Of a DNA stretch of 64,000 nucleotides, positions 1-9,945 are shown piece after piece. The stretch covers positions 5,653,501 to 5,717,500 of the forward strand of contig JBBDHG010000116.1 of NCBI GenBank assembly GCA_037951165.1. The letters are read 5' to 3'. A program made the position numbers and the translations under genes. This stretch comes from Lophius americanus (taxonomy: Eukaryota; Chordata; Actinopteri; Lophiiformes; Lophiidae). The first letter of the stretch is position 1. Each line of letters starts with the position of its first letter. The notes under the pieces are model-generated. The model ran no database searches, was not told where the DNA came from, and was given only the letters and a program-made list of their open reading frames with translations.

Positions 1-190
1 TGTGAGATCTCATGTGTGTGGAATCTCCACTGTGGAATCGTCACTACAAAGAGCATGTGTGTGGTTCTCGCCGTCTGGATGGATCGTCTAGTGTGGGTGT
101 TTGGAAGATTGTAATGTTAAAAATCGGTTGAAACTGTCCTCATGTTTTTAACATGGGTTAAGATTTGATAATCCTCTAGTGTGTTGTCTG
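1..190 (-). mobile_element. MITE-like element, truncated by the window edge
   Basis: On the minus strand this segment matches 27417-27617, for example the shared stretches tggaatctccactgtggaat and atggatcgtctagtgtg, when one copy is reverse-complemented. Colinear similarity with small gaps, and an end near aatcctctagtgtgt, suggest a short non-autonomous DNA transposon. The family was not identified. Confidence 0.6.
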
Positions 191-401
191 CGTAAACAAC
201 GAAACTTCAGGCATGTTGAACATTATTTACTGCGGGAAAAAAATCTATAATACTCAAAATGATCTCTATAGCTGAAGAGTCCAAAGAGTTATTTTCACCC
301 TTAACCGTCTACCCTTGGACAAAGTTTCCCTTCCACTGATCTCAAGATGTTCTTTCCCCTTCATCAGTCATGTTTGACGTTGTTCTGGATCGATGTCTTA
401 C
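1..401 (-). other. Intron 9 of afap1, partial
   Basis: This is the 5' part of the intron after exon 9; its acceptor lies outside the window. Positions 1-190 carry a truncated inverted-repeat element related to 27417-27617. The rest is AT-rich with no recognisable feature. Confidence 0.85.
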
Positions 402-554
402 CACATGTGGGTACGTCTTCCTCTGCCGACGAGGTCTGCTCATCGGTGGACGGCTTCTTCTTACCCAGACCAATGATTTTGGTGATCTTCTTCCCGGCCC
501 CCTTCCCCACCGTCCCAGATTTCTGCTCCGACTTTGAGTTCTTCTTTCCTTTTC
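402..554 (-). CDS. afap1: afap1 exon 9, basic inter-PH linker (residues 292-342)
   Basis: The exon is 153 bp (2 + 50 codons + 1). The acceptor gtcccag ends at 555 and the donor TGTG|GTAAGA is at 401. It encodes GKGKKNSKSEQKSGTVGKGA, then GKKITKIIGLGKKKPSTDEQ and TSSAEEDVPTC. The second half is almost unchanged from mammalian AFAP1. The lysine-rich block ends in an acidic turn just before the second PH domain, which would begin in the next exon, beyond position 1. This is therefore the last coding exon in the window, and the gene is cut by the window edge after about 342 of its roughly 730 residues (the usual family length). Confidence 0.97.
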
Positions 555-670
555 CTGGGACGGACACAGATTGTGACTTTAATGCATGAATCTAAAACGA
601 AGAGTAAAGTGGTCAAACGTGTGCCTAAGGAATGACTCCTGTTGACTCAATGTGCTCCAGCCTCATTATA

Positions 671-918
671 CCCCTTTTCCACCGAGCTGGTTCCAGGGCT
701 AGTTCGGAACCAGAGCCTAACATAGCACCGGTTCTTTGCTTTTTAACAGCCTAAGCACCAGCTCCTGGCTCTCAATACTGGTGCCAGACAAGCACCAACT
801 CTCTGCTGGTCTAGAGCGGTGACGTACCGACACGGGTACGTTCTTAGGAGGTGCCCCGAGTTGAACCAACAAAGCACCGGCACCAGCACCAGCACCAGGT
901 TCTTTTTGATGGAAAAGG
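671..918 (+). mobile_element. MITE-like element, copy A
   Basis: The element begins ccccttttccaccgagctgg and ends gatggaaaagg, so its termini are an inverted repeat of about 9-11 bp (CCTTTTCCA / TGGAAAAGG). The interior is rich in caccag/ctggtg motifs that pair with each other. A second copy in the opposite orientation lies at 38793-39089. There is no coding capacity, and no clear target-site duplication was found. It is probably a non-autonomous DNA transposon. Confidence 0.75.
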
Positions 919-2873
919 CTTTATGAGAGAGTTGTCATTTGTTCATTTATGGGGATTCGAGTCTGTTTGGATGTTTTGTTTTTGTCATACTTTACACAGA
1001 GAGAGGAGAAACCCGAGACTCTGCTATAAACAAGCATGAGTTCAAACTGGATTGCATGGGGGTTTAATCAGACCCTTGTGGGCTGGTGAATTAGGCTCAG
1101 TTTGCAGCCCCAGCAACCCCACTGGTCTGAGTTGGCCAATTTCAGCTGGCCTAGTTTTCTCTCCAAACAGAAGAAGAGAAAATGACTGCGCACATTCTGC
1201 TGGAAGGACGACCTTATTCCGTCTGTTTAAAGGAGAATGAGATGAGACTGCTAGACTCAATTATTTACAGGCGGTGTTCTGTGCTGTTTAAACATATGTA
1301 GAAGTAAAAAAAAGGGGGGATAATTAAAGCAAGGAGGGCTGTTGGAAAAAGGCATGAAGTACTTAAGAACACGTGGCTGAAGGACGAGCGCTCAGAAGAA
1401 GTCGCTTAGGTTTCCCCTGTTAATTGCATTTTGGAGAAAAAAATCGAATTTTCACAAAGAAAAACTTTTATATAATAAAACGTATATATAATATATAATA
1501 AATGAGATAGAATCCTCAGTGGGTAGGAGATGTTTGCGTGAAGTGTTGAGTGTTTCACACACTTTAGGGTGAGCCCAACCAGAAAACAATAGATAACTAT
1601 AGTTTTCAAAGAGCAGAAAGCCCCAGTTCAGAACAGCGTCGTAACGAGAAGAAGGATTTGTGACTTAATACCAAGTAGAGATTAAAAGAGTTAATTAAAA
1701 TGAATGAATTCAAAAAGAAAACAACAAGAAAACAACAACTAAATGGAGACATGAACCACGTCTGTCCTTCACTGTTGTGTGTAGAAACTTTCATTTAGCA
1801 AGAAGTGTGTCTCACACGTCCCTCTCCCCAGCAATGCTGTCCAGCTCAGTCCAAAGGTTTCACTGGCCAGATGAGATATGCGATCCCTGGGCGATGTCGG
1901 CGAGCCTATGGTTGAGAGGCCTGAGCCCAAAGGGGCTTCAGGAGCCCCCCACCTTACATGCACAGATGGGTGTTGGGGTGCAAAGCAGTATGGGTAGCAG
2001 GCGATAGAGGTGTAGAAAGTTTTGTTGACAAGACATTCAAGTTTCACTTATGCCCCAGACACAACTGGACAAATCTCTTTAACACCCGCCTCACCTAGTT
2101 GGTGAATCTCTGGTTCCAGTCCCAGATCACCAACGCTGAACTTCTGGAGATTCATCAGCTTCTGCTTCTTTCCTCATTGCATCCCCCCCCCCCCCAGATA
2201 TGTTGTGACCAATACACCCGGCCGCTGACTTCATTAAATAGGAGGCCATCTGCACATGATTTCAGCGTCAAGGTTTCTCCGGCGATACAAAGACAAATAT
2301 CCATCACACCCAAAGCCCGCCTCCATGAGGAGGAGAGCAGACCCACACATGTCAAAGACATCCTGTCTCCAAAAAGGAGGAATTCCTATGATTTTTCCCT
2401 CTGGGAGACGAGGAGGAGGAAAACTCTGATCAGGTAAATTTAATTCCAGTCCATCAGCGCTTTTTGTTACCAGCTGCGGAAAGAATGCGGATGATTAAGC
2501 CGAAGAAAAGGGTTTGAGGAGGAAACGAGGGACCGCCTGAAACCCAAGGAGGTGCAGTTTTTTTACATACGTTCAAATCATTTAAGGATAATGAATGCAT
2601 GTAATGGACGACTTCTGTGACCTCACACAGGTGAGGTGGTCAGACAGGTGTAATCAGTAGGGCTTTACAATCTCCTGTAAATATATCGATATCACAAAGT
2701 CTTCCAGGAGACGATTACGGTTCGATTAAAGGGCCTGTGATCGGTTTCAGATCAGATTATGTATCCGTTCAACAAAACTGGTTGCATTTCAGCTTAAGAA
2801 AAAGAAAAAATATAAAGTGATTTTAACGTGTTTTTATGCTGAAATGTTAGACATTTCTAATGGAAATAAAACC

Positions 2874-3225
2874 GATTAACTTTAAATTCAGAATAAAACT
2901 GTCTACATTTATGTTTCATGGGATTATATTTACTTGGTTTTGTGGTTTTAGAGGTATTAAACTCTGAATGTTTTACATCCTATTCATTCTTAGATACAAA
3001 CGTATTTTTGTGTCTATCCGTTAACATTAAGGACCCCTGATTAACTTTAAATTCAGAATAAAACTGTCTACATTTATGTTTCATGGGATTATATTTACTT
3101 GGTTTTGTGGTTTTAGAGGTATTAAACTCTGAATGTTTTACATCCTATTCATTCTTAGATACAAACGTATTTTTGTGTCTATCCGTTAACATTAAGGACC
3201 CCTGATTAACTTTAAATTCAGAATA
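2874..3225. repeat. 165-bp tandem duplication, 2.1 copies
   Basis: The block starting tttaaattcagaataaaact at 2881 recurs at 3046 and again, partially, at 3211. The spacing is exactly 165 bp. The two full copies appear identical base for base, indicating a recent duplication. The sequence is AT-rich and non-coding. Confidence 0.93.
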
Positions 3226-3334
3226 TAATTGAAGAGCACACAGTTTTTATGTGCTGACTAGTATAAAAGAACAATCAGTCACTTTCCAGATTTAGGGTCC
3301 CAGCATTGGATCCTTGTCAGATCTAGAATATAAT

Positions 3335-3870
3335 TCAAAGTTCTTCTGCTCACATACAAAACCCTCGCTGGTCCAGATACTTCTGAGCTATGATGCTAAA
3401 GGGTTTAGGGTGCTAAGAGATTTCTCTCCCTCTCTCCCTCTCTCTCTGCCTCTCTATATCATCTCCCATTAATGCTTGTTACTAACTTGACTTCTTCTCT
3501 GCAGTCTTTGTGCTCTTCCTCCTTCAGGGTCACATGAATCATGGCTGGATCTGCTGCTGTGGACCCGATTGATGCCCACTGATGACAAAATTATGGATAT
3601 TATTATTGCGGTACATGTCTGTGTCCCTTCTACCCACCAAACTTTCTCTCTCTACCTCCACAATCTCTGAGTCGGGATATGCTGGAGGTTTATGCCTGTT
3701 AAAAGGCATTTTTTTCTCCCCTCTGTTTCCATGTTCTTGCTCATAGGGAAGTCGTTGGGTCTCTTTAGGATGAAGAGTCCAATCTAGTCCTGCTCTTATT
3801 GGAAAGAACCCTAAGATAACTTCTGTTGTGCCCTGGCGCCGGATAAAGAAAATGTACTGAATTGAATTTC
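3335..3870 (+). mobile_element. L2/Rex-type LINE 3' fragment
   Basis: Positions 3340-3400 translate to FKVLLLTYKTLAGPDTSE, the C-terminal motif found after the reverse transcriptase of many fish non-LTR retrotransposons. The following sequence (cctgttaaaaggca, cttgctcatagggaagtcg) resembles the common 3' tail of such elements. A related tail lies at 22130-22400. The open frame is broken, and only the 3' end is present. Confidence 0.6.
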
Positions 3871-4235
3871 TGACTGGGGGTGCTCCTTTAAAAGAGCAGC
3901 AGGAGTCACCGCACCTAGATCGGACTCTTGGCCGAGGGCCATTAGTGAGATCAGCCGCGTTGGAATGGATGTTTGTTTTGAATAATGGTTGGATTGTTTT
4001 GTGCATGAGACGGTCTGCAGCTTTTACTTCTTGTGAAAACATCGGGCAGGAACACAAGCCTTTACGTGTCTGCGCCTGGCTCCACTGAGTGGAGATGTGA
4101 CGGTCCGCAAAGATTAGGACCAACGCCCTCTGACAGAGCTGAGCTCACTGAGGAGATCATCGCTGACCCTGTTTCCACATTCCTCGTGGATTCGTGCAAA
4201 GACACACCAACAAGTCTTACACAAACAAGTCCTTG

Positions 4236-4236
<1 letters not shown>

Positions 4237-4266
<30 letters not shown>
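4237..4266. repeat. (ATC)10 microsatellite
   Basis: Ten uninterrupted ATC units. Confidence 0.95.
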
Positions 4267-4680
4267 TGTGCGGACTTAATAAAAACACCCAACTGAAGTG
4301 AAAATGTGAAAAGAGCAGCAGGTGGGAAATCTGTGGAGTTCTTCTTGTTTGAGTCCAGGCGAAACAGAGATTATTGTCTGCAAAGCACCAGAGATGATTT
4401 CCCCAGTTAAGTCGACCCAGACCAGCGTTCAGTTTCGCTAATGAAACCCGAAATGAAAACAAGCCTTTATCCACGGCAAAGAAGAAGAGGCGACGAGGAG
4501 ACAACACTGACATGGAGAAGGAGTCAGTGTACCTTCACCTCTAGTGAAGGTTGAGTCAGAAGGACTATCCTCACAGGAGGTCCACAGTTACTGCTCATTT
4601 GGTCTCAACTACCTGCATCACAGTCTGGAGCATTGATTCATATCAGCTGCACCATTTCAGATCAGCCTCATCCACTCACC

Positions 4681-4702
4681 ATCATCATCATCATCATCAT
4701 CA
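4681..4702. repeat. (ATC)7 microsatellite
   Basis: Seven ATC units followed by a short CACCAC region at 4811-4824. Confidence 0.9.
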
Positions 4703-4839
4703 CCCTCAGCTGCTGTCTTTATATACGACCCTCTTCATCCATCTAGTTCTTGCATGCTGGTGGATGGATGGTGAAGGGGATGACTTTGCTTCCTTCAGCA
4801 GAGTCATCAGCCACCACCACCACCAGTATCCAGACTCCA

Positions 4840-4864
4840 GGGGGGGGGGGGGGGGGGGGGGGGG
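4840..4864. repeat. Poly-G tract, 25 bases
   Basis: An unbroken run of about 25 G on the plus strand. The length may be inaccurate because homopolymers are error-prone in sequencing. On the minus strand it is poly-C within intron 8 of afap1. Confidence 0.85.
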
Positions 4865-5281
4865 TATTCCATGCATTTCAGAGCAGAGACCCATCAATCA
4901 CAATCTCCCAGAAGAGCCTGAGGGCCAGAGACTTTCCCATAGACTCATTATCAAACATCTGCTGTCCTGATAATTCATTCATCTTTTCCACATCTCCTCT
5001 TCTCTGATAGAAGTAATGAAGCAGTGACTATAACAAAAACAAGTAAGTACTTTTCAGTAAAATAGAGTTAAATAATAACCCTATTGCCCAAAACTTGATT
5101 AAAAAGTCAGGATATTGTGAACTGAATAGGATGAAAATGAATTAGGACCTTTGACACAGGGCCAAAAGTAAATGAAAAGTAAGCATCAAAATGAACAAAA
5201 CTCCAAGTATTCATTGGGTACAACACAAATTGAAACAACACAAATTGAAGTGTTTCAGATCCTTCTGCCGTTGACTCTCAC

Positions 5282-5357
5282 CTTGGTCCTTAAATTCGCT
5301 GTGTCCGTTTTCATGAGGCGCCTCGCCATCAGAGCTGGGCCGGTCACATGATGCCTT
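5282..5357 (-). CDS. afap1: afap1 exon 8, serine-rich linker (residues 267-291)
   Basis: The exon is 76 bp (25 codons plus one base). The acceptor tgcccgggcag ends at 5358 and the donor CAAG|GTGAGA is at 5281. It encodes KASCDRPSSDGEAPHENGHS followed by EFKDQ. RPSSDGE..xENG is the conserved AFAP1 signature; the rest is variable. This is an unstructured linker between the two PH domains, a region known in mammals to be serine-phosphorylated. The single base left at the donor joins GA of exon 9 to make Gly292. The exon is too small to be noticed by length alone and rests on homology and phase. Confidence 0.92.
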
Positions 5358-5923
5358 CTGCCCGGGCATAAAAGAGAATTTAAGATGCACGGTAAAAAGG
5401 CGTGTTATTCTGAATGAATGGAATGAATCTGTACCTTGGTGAGAAAAGAAAACACACAAAAAGCACATGTTCAATCACATCGCACGTTGTAAAATCCCAT
5501 GAGAGCATGTGCAGCATGTTACGGATGGATAATTGGGCCGGGTCCATGTCTTCTGTGCCAGGGTTGGGAGCAGTTTGTCGTTAAAGGTTCTCTGATGTGG
5601 CTAAATTTCCACCACACCACACATAATGTATACGTACACACACACACACACACATATGTACCGGTCCAGTATATCTCCAGTATTAGCTGCCAATTTGATC
5701 TGCTTTTTCCATATGAAAGCCTATAATGCACTGCTTTCCCTTCGGCTACCTTCGTTTTCCTCCTTTGCCAAATGAAATAAAGTTGCAAGCAGCTTTACAA
5801 GCCCTTGTGAATGTGTTTAATTATGGAAAAGCACAGCAGCCTTTTAAGGGATGGATGCGTGTTGTGCAAATGTTTGTCTACGGCGTCAAATCCAATCCAG
5901 GATTATTGGAAGGGAGGGGGACG

Positions 5924-6178
5924 GACTTCAGCCTGACTTCAGCCTGACTTCAGCCTGACTTCAGCCTGACTTCAGGCTGACTTCAGGCTGACTTCAGGCC
6001 GACTTCAGCCTGACTTCAGGCCGACTTCAGCCTGACTTCAGCCTGATGATCAGCCTGACTTCTTCCTGACTTCAGCCTGACTTCAGCCTGACTTCAGCCT
6101 GACTTCAGCCTGACTTCAGCCTGACTTCAGCCTGACTTCAGCCTGACTTCAGCCTGACTTCAGCCTGACTTCACTTCA
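5924..6178. repeat. 11-bp minisatellite (gacttcagcct)
   Basis: About 23 units of gacttcagcct, with variants such as gacttcaggct and gacttcaggcc and one disrupted unit near 6046. It lies wholly within intron 7 of afap1. Confidence 0.95.
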
Positions 6179-6477
6179 GTCAATAATTATTGACAGAATA
6201 TGGACTTCAGCCTGCTCTAACTTGCCGAGTGTCAAATATCCGTATTATTTGCCCAAGTTGTCCAGTTGATTGTCCAGAGAAGTGGACCTCAGCGGTGAGT
6301 GGTTGTTCACACACACAACGTTCAATGAAGAGAGCCGAGCTCACTTCCTGTGTCAGTGATCCCCAAACATAAACGTCATTTTTGTTCCTAAACATAAACC
6401 AAATCGGATGACCTATCGACTCCTGCTGGATCTTCTGGAACCCAAGTCTTTCTAACCTCCCCCTGAATCCATTTTTT

Positions 6478-6560
6478 TGGGTGGTTGTAGCTCAGGGGGT
6501 ATGTTGTTAGTCGGATCACAGACCCCATAGAAGCAGCAGGATCTTTGAGCGTTTGCTCCT
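6478..6560 (+). mobile_element. tRNA-derived SINE-like fragment
   Basis: The sequence gtggttgtagctcagggggt resembles a tRNA D-arm/A-box as found at the head of fish SINEs. No clear B-box follows at the right spacing. It is weak and short. Confidence 0.3.
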
Positions 6561-6723
6561 CAGGGTTGGGGAAAAGGCAGATCACTAATATGACAATATT
6601 TTACTGTGCCCAAGTGTTTAACAAAGTGACATTAAAGAGTATTTATTTATCATTATTATTTATCATCATTTGGAGCGGTTTTGGGATACCAAGCAGTCGG
6701 TCTGGCTTGATAAAGTGAAAATC

Positions 6724-6746
6724 ATATATATATATATATATATATT
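6724..6746. repeat. (TA)n microsatellite
   Basis: About eleven TA units. Confidence 0.9.
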
Positions 6747-6922
6747 TTCTTTTTTGCTTCGATTTGGGATAACAATTCTTTCCACAATCTTTTTACAGTT
6801 TTGAATGCTCTCTGAATCTGACGGAGGTTCCTCCAAACTAACAAACACAGAAACACTCAAAAAGCCGTGATAATTGGTTACTAGTTTGGTTAGAATGGTT
6901 TTAGTTGCTTGCTACGTTGCCT

Positions 6923-6955
6923 TAAATCTACCAACAGACAAAGTTGGTAGATTTA
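6923..6955. repeat. Perfect 13-bp inverted repeat
   Basis: The arms taaatctaccaac and gttggtagattta are separated by a 7-base loop (agacaaa). They form a perfect hairpin in either strand, inside intron 7. Confidence 0.85.
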
Positions 6956-7195
6956 CCCGCAATCTAGTGGAAAAAGCGCAGCTGCTAAAAATGGTATTTC
7001 CCTCAGGAGTTGGTGGAGTTGAGAAGAGCTTGAATATTGGACTTTATCAAGTGAATCGTACGTCATCAAAAGTCAATCACTGCTGCCGTATCTTCAGAAT
7101 GTAACTCGAAAATAAAGAATGTGGCTCAGAATGTGAAAATTACTCATTTGTGTTCGAAATAAATTAGTTTATGATTTTTATTTGATTGATTTTAC

Positions 7196-7282
7196 CTTTT
7201 CCAGTTCGGGTTTGTGCACCGGTGATCCAGATCCATTTCCATCGTAGTCTACATTCCCGTTGAGGCAAACCTCCCTCATTAC
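7196..7282 (-). CDS. afap1: afap1 exon 7, linker after PH1 (residues 238-266)
   Basis: This 87-bp exon (29 codons, phase 0-0) has the acceptor ttttccag ending at 7283 and the donor AAG|GTAAAA at 7195. It encodes VMREVCLNGNVDYDGNGSGS and then PVHKPELEK. The SPVHKxELEK end is the conserved anchor that identifies it; the Asn/Gly-rich middle is variable among species and replaces a proline-rich stretch in mammals. The first residues (V-x-x-E) finish the PH1 C-terminal helix. The donor is weaker than the others (GTAAAA, with no G at +5). The exon was placed by homology plus exact phase matching with exons 6 and 8. Confidence 0.93.
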
Positions 7283-7379
7283 CTGGAAAACATGAAAATG
7301 CAGCATTATTCATCATTTCTCTGCAGGTTTCATCCAGTCAAAGCCATTTTTTAACGAGGTTGTCAGTAAAGAAAATATA

Positions 7380-7690
7380 TGGAGCATGAAAGGAACATTC
7401 CAGTCACCATTAATTACCATGCAATTAATGACTATGAGGTCATTTATTCGCATTTATTCACCTTAATCTGGATTATTAAATGCAGTTAAACTGCTGCTAA
7501 ATGAAATCATCCTATTATTAGGGTTGATATTTTTGGTGTCGTTTTATTGTCTGTGTCTCCTCCACCCCTTCTTCGAGGCAGAAGCCCCCCCTCATTGATA
7601 ATTGAATTGAGCTATTGCCATTAAATCAATTGGACCGAGTCGTTATAGCGAGTGATTAGTCACTGCAGAGGCCTGTGGTTGTAATAACGG
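7380..7690. promoter_or_regulatory. Candidate conserved noncoding element in intron 6
   Basis: This unique-looking stretch packs homeodomain-type core sites (ATTAATTACC, CAATTAATGA, GATAATTGAATTGA, ATTAAATCAATTGG) and a nuclear-receptor-like half site (GAGGTCA) within 300 bp. It lies about 100 bp upstream (in gene order) of exon 7. It looks like an enhancer, but conservation could not be tested here. Confidence 0.25.
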
Positions 7691-8184
7691 CATGTTTGAG
7701 GGTTTTCTACACGCATTATTAATAATAGTGCCTTCAGCCTCGAGAGTATGCCTGGAGTCAAGTGGCCAACACGTACAACGACCTCCCTCCTCGCTCATAT
7801 CCCATCATGCTCCTGCCCGCCCGAGCGGTGATCACATGGAGCCGGTGAAGCTGAGTAGCGACAGGACGTGGAGGGTGTGCAGTCATGTGTGGCAGAAGTT
7901 GGTAGGAAGGTGGGGTGTCTGCTACCAACATTAGACACCACACAGTTCCACCAAAAGACTCCTTATGCAATAAAGTCCGGTCATGGTGAATGAGATCTGC
8001 AGGCCTATGGACCGGGCGCCAGTGTGGATTACCCTGACCTCATTGGACTTCAGACATGGCATCCCAGCGCCAGATCTGGAAATCCTCGGCATGTGGCAGC
8101 AGCAGGGGTGTGTGCCGATAAGTGGCGGGCAAATGAGATTTGAGGCGATCCGCTGAGTGCGCAAGAAGGTTAATGCACTCTCTG

Positions 8185-8208
8185 ACACACACACACACAC
8201 ACACACAC
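8185..8208. repeat. (CA)12 microsatellite
   Basis: Twelve CA units. Confidence 0.95.
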
Positions 8209-8592
8209 CCTCATCCACAAGCCTTCAGAACCATCTCTGGCTGCAGAGAACCCCCTTAGTTCTGGTTTTGGCTCAGAGGGAGCATAATTGGGTATCACGA
8301 GGGAAATGAGAGACTGTGGCTCCATGGGTTTGGCTCGGAGAGCGTCTCGGAGGCCAGAGAGCGGGACAGACCGCAACATCACGTCTATCTTCCTCCAGAG
8401 AGCTGCATTCCCAGACTAGAGCTTTAGGTCAGCCTGATAATGTAGTAAAAATCTAAGTCGCAGAAGGAGAGCGACCGGGTCTAGTCATTAACTAATGAGG
8501 GGTGCTGAAAGTATTTTCACTGAAGGAACATGCCGGCGACTGACAAGCTGCTGCTTGATGCTGCAGACGGCGACCTGACCCGACCTTTAAAT

Positions 8593-8594
<2 letters not shown>

Positions 8595-8673
<79 letters not shown>
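8595..8673. repeat. (CA)39 microsatellite
   Basis: About 39 uninterrupted CA units on the plus strand (TG on the afap1 sense strand), in intron 6. Confidence 0.97.
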
Positions 8674-8677
<4 letters not shown>

Positions 8678-9274
8678 CTGTCAGATGACATCACTCTACC
8701 TGCACGGCTCCAGCATTCTTCCTAACTTCACCAGCATGTCACATTCATTTGCGGTTGCCATACCTAAGCTGTGCTTCTTCAGTTGAGGGTTAAATACGTA
8801 GTTTGTAGCTACATCACGGATGACTGACGACTCCCCCTGACCCTGAGAGGCTTACAGAGTTTTCGTCTCTGCTGTGTTTGCAGGATGTGTCGCTATTTTA
8901 CAGCACCAGGCTAAACCACCACGAGAGAGTGGCTGTGATGGTTCTGTGTGTGACATGCAGGCCGTCTGCTGCAGTGGAAGACTTCTTGAAGTAAAGGATG
9001 ATGTTATGAAACACACCACTGAAGATGATGCTGCGTACTTGTGACTCTTATGTGGACACACAGCCCATCACCGGGTGTTCTGACACTTTTCTAACAGTTT
9101 GTGCTGCAGTAAATCCTCTGTGGGATCGTTACACCGGATTAACATTCACCCCCCATGAGCTACATTTAGTCTTGGGAGCCCATTACCATGTTGCAAGCTC
9201 ACCAGTTCTACCTCCTCAGACCAGTCTGGTAGGTATTAACCACTACTGAACAGGGCCAAGACCCGCAGCTCTGG

Positions 9275-9945
9275 AGATGCTCCCATCTACGACCAAAAGG
9301 GCTTAGACTGGGCGAATCACCTTCAGACGTGGACCACGGACCAGCAGAAGATCGGGCCTGGTCTTAAGAATCACACTTCCTTTTATATCATCTGGTCGGT
9401 CAGGTGGGGGTGCGTGGCACAGCTGGGGCACAAAGGGTGTCAGGATGAACTTTGGGGAGAGAGTAAGTCGGGTATGTAAGGCAGTTATTCAGGTAATGTT
9501 CTGCTGGGAAACCTTGGGCCTTAGCATTCATGTGGATCTTCTTTGACACGTACCACCTGCTTAAACATTGCTGCAGCTGCAGACCAAGAAACCCTCATGG
9601 AAACAGTTTTCCCTTATGGCATCGGCCTCTGTTCAGAGGCTGATGCTGCCTGATACTGCAGGAATGGCTCAGCACTGGTTTGGGGAAGGCAACAATCAAT
9701 TCAAGATGTTGAGTGGGCCTCCAGATCCCCCTGATCTCATTCTAAATGAGTATCTGAGGGAGTCCCCCGCTCACAGCTCACAGGACTTAGAGGATATGCT
9801 GCTAGCGTCTTGGTACCAGAGGGCACAGCACACCTTCAGCGGCCTGCTGGAGTCCATGCCTGATTGGGTCAGAGCCAATTTGGTGACATAAGGCGGACTT
9901 AAACATTATAAGGCAGGTGGTTACAAAGTTATGGCTGATCGGTGT
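9275..9945 (+). pseudogene. Degenerate Tc1/mariner-type transposase relic
   Basis: The plus strand at 9568-9891 keeps one open frame that follows the C-terminal half of a Tc1-type DDE transposase. It contains AQHWFGEGNNQFKML, then PPDPPDLILNEYL in place of the SPDLNPIEHLW box, then QHTFSGLLESMPDWVRA near the end. The catalytic Glu (E61 of this frame) survives, but the Asp of the upstream DNAP box is replaced (QRLMLP). The DNA from about 9275 to 9567 also resembles this element but is frame-broken. The 3' end (ggcaggtggttacaaagtta, then tggctgatcggtgtat) matches the usual terminus of this fish element. The 5' terminus is missing. It cannot be active. Confidence 0.72.

Larger units (their letters stand above)
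555..5281 (-). other. Intron 8 of afap1
   Basis: This 4.7-kb intron has no coding exon that I can support. It holds a MITE-like copy (671-918), a 165-bp tandem duplication (2874-3225), a LINE 3' fragment (3335-3870), two ATC/CAT microsatellites and a 25-base G run. The long reading frame at 3539-4123 on the minus strand is antisense to the LINE tail and is not a gene. Confidence 0.85.
5358..7195 (-). other. Intron 7 of afap1
   Basis: A 1.8-kb intron containing a short CA repeat (5634-5653), an 11-bp minisatellite (5924-6178), a tRNA-like promoter fragment (6478-6560), a TA repeat (6724-6746) and a perfect 13-bp hairpin (6923-6955). No coding sequence was seen. Confidence 0.85.

Noticed and set aside
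3539..4123. Minus-strand frame of 194 codons
   Set aside because: It lies antisense to a LINE 3' tail and has no homology or repeat-independent support.
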